From Streptomyces barringtoniae (GTDB lineage: Bacteria > Actinomycetota > Actinomycetes > Streptomycetales > Streptomycetaceae): a stretch of DNA of 64,000 nucleotides. The position numbers were made by a program, and so were the translations under genes. Shown here piece after piece: positions 24,559 through 31,397 of the stretch. The stretch spans positions 1-64,000 of the forward strand of contig NZ_JAJHNP010000032.1 in NCBI RefSeq assembly GCF_020819595.1, written 5' to 3'. Each line of letters begins with the position of its first letter. The first letter of the stretch is position 1. The notes under the pieces are model-generated. The model had not been told where the DNA came from, made no database searches, and saw only the letters and a program-made list of their open reading frames with translations.

Positions 24559-25578
24559 TCACAGCTGACGGTCCACCAGGTGATCGAGGAGCCGCAGGAG
24601 CTGCCCGGCGGCTTCGGCGGCCAGCGGTGCCTTCGCGAGCAGCGCCCGGGCGGCGGTCGTGTGGGCACGGGCCTCGGCCAGCGCCGCCGTACGCCCACCC
24701 CCGGCCTCGATCAGCGCGGCGGCCTCCGCGGCCCGCCCCGGAGAGCCGAGCAGTCCGGGCAGCCCGCGGGCCGCCGGGGAGCCCAGCGCGGCCAGCACCG
24801 GATACGTCTTCTTGCCCTGCCGCAGATCGCCGCCCACGGGTTTGCCGGTGACGGCCGGGTCGCCCCAGATGCCCAGCACGTCGTCGACCAGCTGGAAGGC
24901 GACGCCGAGATGCCGTCCGGCCCGGTCCAGCACGCCCGCCGTGGCCTCGCCCGCCCCGCCGAGGACGGCGCCCAGCGCGGCGGCACAGCCCAGCAGCGCG
25001 CCGGTCTTGCCCTCCGCCATCGACCGGTACTCCTCGGGTGTGACCCGCTCCGGACCGGTCCAGGGCCGGGTGGCGAACAGCAGGTCGTCGGCCTGCCCGC
25101 GGACCAGGTCGGCGAGAGCCGCCGACAGCAGCCGTACGGTGCCGGCGCCCTGCGGCGCGGTCGCGAGGGTCTCCACCGCCAGCGCGAACAGGGCGTCCCC
25201 GGCGAGCACCGCCGGGCCCGTGCCGTACGCCTTCCACACGGCGGGGCGGCGGCGCCGGGTCGCGTCGCCGTCCATGATGTCGTCGTGCAGCAGCGAGAAG
25301 GCGTGCACCAGCTCCACCGCGACCGCGGCCGGTACACCGGCCCGCCCGTCGGCGCCCGCCGCCTCGGCACCGAGCACCGCCAGCGCCTGCCGTACACCCT
25401 TGCCGCCGGTTGCGGCGGCGGGCGCCCCGCCGACCTCGCACCAGCCGAAGGAGTACCCGGCCATCTCGGCCACCCACGGATGCAGCCGGTCCACCGCCCC
25501 GCGCAGCGCCGGATCCGCCAACCCGCGGCAGCGGGCCAGGACTTCGGTCGCCGAGGGCGGCGCCTGTACGGTGGTCAC
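24559..25578 (-). CDS. polyprenyl diphosphate synthase (GGPP synthase-like)
   Basis: A 339-residue trans-prenyltransferase. The first Asp-rich motif is HDDIMDGDATRRRRP, the second is FQLVDDVLGIWGD, and the GKKTYPVL segment is normal, so the enzyme should be active in chain elongation of DMAPP/GPP/FPP with IPP. Residues before the first motif (ELVHAFSLL) are compatible with geranylgeranyl diphosphate, but length is not certain. GTG 25578 overlaps the upstream TPR stop by 4 bp (GTGA), so the genes are coupled. No terpene synthase is adjacent; the 2-MIB operon is 16 kb away and uses GPP. Confidence 0.88.
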   Translation of the reverse strand: MTTVQAPPSATEVLARCRGLADPALRGAVDRLHPWVAEMAGYSFGWCEVGGAPAAATGGKGVRQALAVLGAEAAGADGRAGVPAAVAVELVHAFSLLHDDIMDGDATRRRRPAVWKAYGTGPAVLAGDALFALAVETLATAPQGAGTVRLLSAALADLVRGQADDLLFATRPWTGPERVTPEEYRSMAEGKTGALLGCAAALGAVLGGAGEATAGVLDRAGRHLGVAFQLVDDVLGIWGDPAVTGKPVGGDLRQGKKTYPVLAALGSPAARGLPGLLGSPGRAAEAAALIEAGGGRTAALAEARAHTTAARALLAKAPLAAEAAGQLLRLLDHLVDRQL

Positions 25579-26618
25579 CGGGCGACCTCCGCGGCCTCGA
25601 GGCCGAACTCCTCCTGGGCCCGGGCCACCATCTCCCGGGCGTGCTTGAGCCCACTGCGCTCCAGCGTCCGTGCCAGGTCGGCGAGTTCGGCGGCGGTCTC
25701 GGCGCGGTCCCGGCCCAACTGCGCCAGCGACTTGGCCAGGCCCAGCCGGGCCAGCGCCTCGCCGCGCGGCTCGCTCATCGCGCGGAACTCCTCCAGCGCC
25801 AGCTCGTACAGATCCCGCGCCTCGGTGTAACGCCCGGCCCGGTACAGGACGTTGCCACGCATCTTGTGGTTGTAGGCGAGCGCGCTGGAGAGGTTCATCG
25901 CCCGGCAGCCGGCCTCCGCGGTCGACAGCAGCTCCAGCGCCCCCTCGGTGTCCTTGTCGCGCACCGAGAGGATGTCGGCGAGTCCGCGCAGCGCCCAGGC
26001 GTGCCCGCGCCGGTCCTCCGCCCGCTCTGCTATCCGTGCCGCCTCCTCGAACAGCGCGTACGCCCGGTCGTGGTCCCCGGTGTTGCGGTGCATCTGCGCG
26101 ATGCCCTCCAGCGCCCACACCGTGTGCCGGGCCTCGCCGCGCCGGCGTGCCTCGGCCAGCAGTTGCTCGTGCAGCCGGCCGACGGCCGCGTAGTCGCCCT
26201 GGATACGGCCGGTCTCGGCGAGACCGGCCAGTGAGTAGCCCCGGCAGACGATGTCGCCGCCGCGCTCACCGAGTTCGGCCGCGAGCCCCAGCAGCCGCCA
26301 GGCCAGCGGGAAGGCCCCGCGCTGCCGGGCGAGGGTGCCGCCGCTCCACAGCGCCCACGCCATCGCGGCGGTGTCGCCGGCCGCGCGGGCGGCGCGGTAA
26401 CTCGCCTTCCAGGCCCGGTCCGCGTCCGCCGTGTGGCCGAGCCGCCGGTGCGCCTCGGCGACGGCGAGCCCGCAGCGGGCCGCCTCGGCGCTGCGCCCGG
26501 ACCGCTCGGCCTCGCGCAGCTTCTCGGTGCCCTGCGCCAGCACATCGACCAGCGAGGAGTTCACGGACAGGGTGGTCAGGGCGCCCTGGTACTCCGGGGC
26601 GAAAGCCTTGCCGTACAT
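25575..26618 (-). CDS. tetratricopeptide-repeat protein, partner of the prenyl synthase gene
   Basis: A 347-residue helical protein made of TPR-like repeats throughout, for example GYSLAGLAETGRIQGDYAAV and WALRGLADILSV. No DNA-binding domain, membrane segment or signal peptide is visible. TPR proteins usually act as protein-interaction scaffolds. ATG 26618 follows AAAGG; a GTG at 26636 is less likely. It is the first gene of the pair with the polyprenyl synthase and is preceded directly by the 13-bp iterons. Whether it binds the synthase is unknown. Confidence 0.8.
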   Translation of the reverse strand: MYGKAFAPEYQGALTTLSVNSSLVDVLAQGTEKLREAERSGRSAEAARCGLAVAEAHRRLGHTADADRAWKASYRAARAAGDTAAMAWALWSGGTLARQRGAFPLAWRLLGLAAELGERGGDIVCRGYSLAGLAETGRIQGDYAAVGRLHEQLLAEARRRGEARHTVWALEGIAQMHRNTGDHDRAYALFEEAARIAERAEDRRGHAWALRGLADILSVRDKDTEGALELLSTAEAGCRAMNLSSALAYNHKMRGNVLYRAGRYTEARDLYELALEEFRAMSEPRGEALARLGLAKSLAQLGRDRAETAAELADLARTLERSGLKHAREMVARAQEEFGLEAAEVAR

Positions 26619-26629
26619 GCGTGCCTTTC

Positions 26630-26699
26630 TATACACGACGTGTATACATCACGTGTATACATAACATGTATAGATCACGTGTATACGTCGCGTGTATAG
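26630..26699. repeat. five tandem 13-bp iterons (ACGTGTATACATC type) at the TPR-prenyl synthase promoter
   Basis: Units start at 26638, 26651, 26664, 26677 and 26690, exactly 13 bp apart, consensus ACGTGTATAC followed by ATC/ATA/GTC. An inverted copy (TATACACG, 26630-26637) precedes the first, making a 17-bp near-palindrome around position 26638. Each unit contains TGTATA and TATACA, the latter reading as a -10-like box on the minus strand. The array ends about 12 bases before the TPR start codon. Confidence 0.85.
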
Positions 26700-26813
26700 G
26701 ATCTCGGAAATTCGCCCCGGCCCAGGGGACCGGGGCGTGTCGGTCTGTTGTCGATCAAGACGCGGGTACGGCGACGGGGGTTGCCCGGGCGGCGCGGATC
26801 ACCCTGTGAAGGT

Positions 26814-27500
26814 TCAGTGCTGCTGGGACTTCTGCGGGGTCAGCTCGCTCGGACGCACCACCACGAAGCCCTCGCCCTGGAGCATCAGCTGCACCGCCTC
26901 GCCGGAACCGCCGCGCAGCATCGAGCCTATGGACTGGGAGCGGTGCAGCGAGGTCTGCAGGTGTGCCGTCCAGCCGACGACCGCGTCCGTGTCGACATGT
27001 ACCGGGGACTGCGCGGAGACCGGGATGACCAGCGGGTTGCCCTCGCAGACCAGCCCGAGCCGGCCCTGCCCGCTGAACACGCTGTTGAACAGGCCGCCGC
27101 CGGCGATGCCCGACCCCTTCACCGTCTTGATGTCGTACGACAGCGAGGCGTCGAAACACAGCACGTTGCGGCCGTTGACCGTGAACTGGTCGCCGGGCTC
27201 GACCTCGACGATGAAGCAGTTCTGCGCCTCGTGCGCGAACCAGGCCTCGCCCTGCCCGCGCACCGCCATGAGGGGCAGCCCCTCACCGGTGACCGCACGC
27301 TTCAGCATGCCGCCGACGCCCTGCCCCTTGCGCTCGAACCTGAGGCCGCCGCGATAGGCGATCATTGCGCCCTGGCGGGCGTACATCTCGCCGTTCACCG
27401 CGTACTTGATGCACTTCGCGTTCTCGACGGACATTCCCGGCTGCATGGCCGGCTGCACCACGTGCTCACTGGAAAAGAGGTCACCCTTCATGCGGGGCAT
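26814..27500 (-). CDS. AIM24 family protein
   Basis: A 228-residue beta-rich protein of the AIM24/TIGR00266 family. It has Gly-rich beta repeats such as GSGIAGGGLFNSVFSGQGRL and ends with GEGFVVVRPSELTPQKSQQH. Relatives are widespread in bacteria and in mitochondria but have no defined biochemical activity. No signal peptide or membrane helix. ATG 27500 is chosen over 27491 because GGGAC precedes it. The TPR gene follows on the same strand after about 195 bp that include the iterons. Confidence 0.85.
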   Translation of the reverse strand: MPRMKGDLFSSEHVVQPAMQPGMSVENAKCIKYAVNGEMYARQGAMIAYRGGLRFERKGQGVGGMLKRAVTGEGLPLMAVRGQGEAWFAHEAQNCFIVEVEPGDQFTVNGRNVLCFDASLSYDIKTVKGSGIAGGGLFNSVFSGQGRLGLVCEGNPLVIPVSAQSPVHVDTDAVVGWTAHLQTSLHRSQSIGSMLRGGSGEAVQLMLQGEGFVVVRPSELTPQKSQQH

Positions 27501-27852
27501 GGTGTCCCGGAGGGTGTCATTCCGCCAAGATAACGCAAAGTGCCCGCTCAGCCACCGACCCCGTACGGGGTTTGATGCGACGTCGGTCACATTCCGGCCT
27601 TGGAACCTGGGGGATTGAGTCGACGTCTCCACAGCCGGCACACAGTCGGTCAGTAAGTGATCGCTCTATGGCACGCATTCGTAAAGGATTGCCATAGAAG
27701 GTCGCGAAATGGATCATTCCGTCTTTACGTGGACATGACTGATCCGCAAGGGTTACGCCTTGGGGCCCGACCAGTCCCCGTGACGCGGAACAGCGTCATG
27801 TCTCAAGGCAGTTGGTGACCCCGGCTGCCTCAGAACGAAGGAACCCTGATCC
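27501..27852. promoter_or_regulatory. divergent promoter region between AIM24 and the M4 protease
   Basis: A 352-bp gap, AT-richer than its neighbours. It contains a 12-bp palindrome CCCCGTACGGGG at 27559-27570, close to the AIM24 start, and a 9-bp perfect inverted repeat TCTATGGCA/TGCCATAGA at 27665-27673 and 27690-27698 with a 16-bp spacer, about 155 bp before the protease start. Either could be an operator; no factor can be named. Confidence 0.5.
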
Positions 27853-29643
27853 TTGCGTAGACCTCACATACGCAGTGTCGCCGTCGCCATCGCGGTGACG
27901 ACCGCTGCCACGGGTCTGGCCGGTACGGCTTTCGCGGGTCCCTCCACGGGGGCGGAGCGGTCCTCGGCGGCCGCCACCACGGACGCCACCGGGGTGGTCG
28001 AGGCGGCGCGCAGCGCGGCCTTCGCCCACGCCTCGGCGACCGGCGTCTCCCAGGGCGACGAACTGCACGCGCAGGACGTGATGCTCGACCCCGAGGGCGC
28101 CCGGCACGTCCGCTTCGTCCGCACGCACGACGGGATGCCCGTGCTCGGCGGCGACCTCGTCGTCCACCTCGACCACAAGCTGGCCTACGCCGGCGTGACC
28201 CGCGCCGCCGGTCACGCCGTCAAGCCGGCCACCACCAAGGCCAAGCTGACCGCGGACCAGGCCGCCGCCAAGGCCGCCCAGGCCGCCAAGGGCGACGCGG
28301 GCACCCCCCAGCTGGTCGTCGACGCGCGCGGCGGCTCCTCCGCCCTCGCCTACCAGGTGACCGTCACCGACCAGAGCGGCACCAACACCGTCGTCGTCGA
28401 CGCCGTCACCGGCAAGGTGCGCAGCAACACGCCCGACAGCGACGAGTTCCTGTCGCCGAAGCTGCTGCAGAACCTGCGCAAGCACGGCGAGACCATCGAC
28501 CCGGCCACCGGCATCGGCTCCGCCTCCCCGGAGGCCGGCCTGCTCGGCTCCGGCGTCGCCGGCGCCGCGGCGAGCTACCCGTCGGCCGCCAAGGGCACCG
28601 GCAAGACCCTGTTCGTGGGCAGCGTCGGCCTGACCACCACGCAGACCTCGCGCGGCCACTACCAGCTCAAGGACCCGAGCCGGTACGGCACCGAGACGCG
28701 CGACGCCAAGGGCAGGACCACCGAGAAGTTCAGCACGGGCACGGCGTTCACCAACACGACCAACGTGTGGGGCAACGGCACCACCAGCAACCGGGCCAGC
28801 GCCGCCGCGGACGCCCAGTACGGCATCACCAAGACCCTGGACTTCTACAAGGCCACCTTCGGGCGCAAGGGCATAGCCAACAACAGCAAGGCCGCCCAGG
28901 GCATGGTCCACTGGGGCAACAAGGTCGCCAACGCCTTCTGGGACCCGACCTGCAACTGCATGCTGTACGGCGACGGCGACGGCCAGATGTTCAAGAAGCC
29001 GCTCGTCGTCCTCGACGTCACCGGCCACGAGCTGACGCACGGTGTCGTGGACGCGACCGCGAAGCTGGAGCCGACCTACGTCGACTCCGACGGCAACCAG
29101 TACGGTGAGCCCGGCGCGCTGAACGAGTCGCTCGCGGACATCTTCGGCTCCAACGTCGAGTTCTCCGCCAACAACCCGAAGGACACGCCGGACTACCTGA
29201 TCGGCGAGAAGCTGGGCCTCGCCCAGAAGTTCCTGCGGCGCCTCGACCACCCGTCGCTCGACAAGCTCGAGGGCACGATCGACTACTGGTCGCCGGACAC
29301 CTACTACACCGAGGTGCACGCCGGGTCCGGTGTCTCCTCGCACGCCTACTACCTCCTCGCGGAGGGCAGCGGCAGCAAGACGATCAACGGGGTCAAGTAC
29401 TACTCGCCGACCTACGACCACTCCACGGTCAAGGGCATCGGCCGTACCAAGGCCACCGCGATCTTCTACCGTGCGCTCACCCGCTACATGGTCTCCACGA
29501 CCTCCTTCCACGACGCGCGCGTCGCGACGCTGAAGGCGGCCAAGGACCTGTACGGCGCGAACAGCACCGAGTACAAGACGGTGGACAAGGCGTGGGCCGC
29601 GGTCAACGTCACCGCCGCCAACACGCCGGCCGCCGGTCACTGA
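27853..29643 (+). CDS. secreted M4 (thermolysin-like) metallopeptidase
   Basis: A 596-residue preproprotease. It has a Sec-type signal peptide (RRPHIRSVAVAIAVTTAATG, cleaved near AFA-GPS at 29), an FTP/PepSY propeptide (about 60-200), and a mature catalytic domain. Zinc ligands are H392 and H396 in GHELTHG plus E425 in GALNESLADIFGS; the loop between them is about nine residues longer than in thermolysin. The catalytic His lies in EVHAGSGVSSHAYY. It should degrade extracellular protein. TTG 27853 is taken as start because GAAGGA is 10 bases upstream and the signal peptide begins there. Confidence 0.92.
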   Translation: MRRPHIRSVAVAIAVTTAATGLAGTAFAGPSTGAERSSAAATTDATGVVEAARSAAFAHASATGVSQGDELHAQDVMLDPEGARHVRFVRTHDGMPVLGGDLVVHLDHKLAYAGVTRAAGHAVKPATTKAKLTADQAAAKAAQAAKGDAGTPQLVVDARGGSSALAYQVTVTDQSGTNTVVVDAVTGKVRSNTPDSDEFLSPKLLQNLRKHGETIDPATGIGSASPEAGLLGSGVAGAAASYPSAAKGTGKTLFVGSVGLTTTQTSRGHYQLKDPSRYGTETRDAKGRTTEKFSTGTAFTNTTNVWGNGTTSNRASAAADAQYGITKTLDFYKATFGRKGIANNSKAAQGMVHWGNKVANAFWDPTCNCMLYGDGDGQMFKKPLVVLDVTGHELTHGVVDATAKLEPTYVDSDGNQYGEPGALNESLADIFGSNVEFSANNPKDTPDYLIGEKLGLAQKFLRRLDHPSLDKLEGTIDYWSPDTYYTEVHAGSGVSSHAYYLLAEGSGSKTINGVKYYSPTYDHSTVKGIGRTKATAIFYRALTRYMVSTTSFHDARVATLKAAKDLYGANSTEYKTVDKAWAAVNVTAANTPAAGH

Positions 29644-29660
29644 CGCGGCCGCCGCACCAC

Positions 29661-29689
29661 CGGATGCCCCGCCTCGCGCGGGGCATCCG
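29661..29689 (+). terminator. terminator hairpin after the M4 protease
   Basis: CGGATGCCCCGC (29661-29672) pairs with 29678-29689 through 12 perfect base pairs around CTCGC, 17 bases after the stop codon. No U-tract follows, as usual in streptomycetes. Confidence 0.75.
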
Positions 29690-30116
29690 CATGTCCGGAG
29701 GCATCCCGGACCGCCTCGACCGCCGCCCGGATTCCCGGCCATGAGCGCGCCCCTCCCACGCCGGGCACCGGTACGGGCCCTGTCCGGCACTCACCGTACG
29801 GCGGCGCAACCGGCCGGGACGCCGACCGCGCCGCGACCGTCGGCCCGCCGCGCGACCACCCACGGACGGCCCCCCGCCCGCCGGCTTCGTTCCCGGCTAC
29901 CCCGTGCTACCGCTCGCCCCCGGCGGGCGGCGGCCCATGCCCACGCCATCGCGGCGTAGCCGGCGACCTGCACCGTCCGGACCGCGAACCCACCGAGGTG
30001 CGCGTCCCCGGCGTCGGCGGGACGATGACCTGCGTGGGATACGCAGGCATGTCCCGCACGCACCGCACGGTCCGCATGCGAGCCGGCGGGTCCGTCACGC
30101 CGCGGGACCTCGTCCG
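29690..30116. other. non-coding gap before the SGNH hydrolase
   Basis: About 430 bp without a convincing gene. Short open frames on both strands are Arg/Ala-rich and lack ribosome sites. A 7-bp hairpin CCTGCGT/ACGCAGG lies at 30029-30047, about 70 bp before the hydrolase start, and may belong to its promoter or leader. Confidence 0.4.
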
Positions 30117-31397
30117 ATGACCGGCCGGTCCGGAGGCGTCCGCCGCGTCGCCGCCGTCCTGCTCACGGCCGTCGTCTGCCAGCCCGCACCCGCCCGGTCG
30201 GCCCCTTTGCCCGCGTCCGCCGAGCGGGCCTCCGGGGTCGTCACCTGGGCGGCGAGCGCCGACCGCCTGGGCGAGGGCACCGCCGGAGAGGACTACCGGC
30301 TGATCGTGCACACCAGCGTCGGCGGCGACGATCCGCGCGTCCGCCTGAGCAACGCCTTCGGCGACCGGCCGCTGACCGTGGACAGCGTCTACGCCGGAGT
30401 GCGCGGCGAGGGAGCCGCCCTGCGGCCGGGCAGCAACCGGCGGCTGACCTTCGGCGGCGGTCGTACGGTGACCGTTCCGGCGGGCGCCGCCGCCTGGAGC
30501 GATCCGCTGCCCGGCCGGCTGCGCGCCGGCACCGATCTGGTCGTCAGCCTGCACACCCCGGCCGCGGTGGGACCGGCCACCGGCCACTGGCTGGCGCTGC
30601 AGACCTCGTACACCGGCCGGGGCGACCACACCGCCGAGGAGAGCGGCACCGACTGGACGCGGACCACCCGCTCCTGGTGGTACCTCGACGCCGTGTCCGT
30701 ACGGCCGTCCCGCCGCGCCACCGGAGCCGTGGTCGCGCTCGGCGACTCCATCACCGACGGCCGGCACTCCACCATGGACCGGAACCGACGCTGGCCCGAC
30801 TACCTGGCCCGGCGCCTCAACACAGCGCACGCGGCCGTCCGGGGCGTCGCCGACGAGGGCATCTCGGGCAACCGGGTGCTCGCCGACGGCATCGGACAGA
30901 GCGCCCTGCACCGGCTGGACCGGGACGTGCTGTCCCTGCCCGGTGTGCGCACCGTCTTCGTCTTCGAGGGGGTGAACGACCTCAGGGTGCACCCGGGAGT
31001 CACCGCGCAGGACCTGATCGCCGGCTACCGGAAGATCGCCGAGCGGGTGCACGCGGCGGGGAAGTGCGTGGTCGCCGCCACGATCGGCCCCTTCCAGGGC
31101 CGGCCGGAGTGGGACCCGGCCGCCGAGGCCGTACGCCGTCGCGTGAACCGATTCCTCCGTACCAGCGCGGAGTTCGACGCGACCGCCGACTTCGACCGCA
31201 CCCTGCGCAGCCCCCACGACTCCGCACGGCTGCGACCGGTCCTCGACGGCGGCGACCACCTCCACCCCGATGACAAGGGCATGCGGAGGCTGGCCGACGT
31301 CCTCGACCTCCGCAGCCTGGACTGCACCCGCCGACCGGGGTTCCGGCCGGCTCACCCCGCCCCGGTCGGCTCCGGCGCGATCAGGCCCCGGCGGTAG
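30117..31397 (+). CDS. secreted SGNH/GDSL hydrolase
   Basis: A 426-residue exported esterase-like protein. A signal peptide (GVRRVAAVLLTAVVCQP) is followed by an N-terminal beta-sandwich (about 35-200) and an SGNH domain. Block I is ALGDSITDG with nucleophile S211, block III is EGVNDLRVH, and block V is GGDHLHPDD. The GDSITDG form is typical of rhamnogalacturonan- or carbohydrate-esterase-like lipases; the substrate is open. ATG 30117 lies at the signal peptide. Its end overlaps the convergent LAL regulator gene by 46 bp. Confidence 0.88.
   Translation: MTGRSGGVRRVAAVLLTAVVCQPAPARSAPLPASAERASGVVTWAASADRLGEGTAGEDYRLIVHTSVGGDDPRVRLSNAFGDRPLTVDSVYAGVRGEGAALRPGSNRRLTFGGGRTVTVPAGAAAWSDPLPGRLRAGTDLVVSLHTPAAVGPATGHWLALQTSYTGRGDHTAEESGTDWTRTTRSWWYLDAVSVRPSRRATGAVVALGDSITDGRHSTMDRNRRWPDYLARRLNTAHAAVRGVADEGISGNRVLADGIGQSALHRLDRDVLSLPGVRTVFVFEGVNDLRVHPGVTAQDLIAGYRKIAERVHAAGKCVVAATIGPFQGRPEWDPAAEAVRRRVNRFLRTSAEFDATADFDRTLRSPHDSARLRPVLDGGDHLHPDDKGMRRLADVLDLRSLDCTRRPGFRPAHPAPVGSGAIRPRR

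Noticed and set aside
26638..26699. 13-bp repeats as a CRISPR array or replication origin
   Set aside because: Units are directly adjacent with no spacers, and no cas, rep or partition gene is near. A regulatory array fits better.
29741..30063. Short open frames on both strands before the SGNH hydrolase
   Set aside because: No ribosome site, Arg/Ala-rich composition and no recognisable motif.
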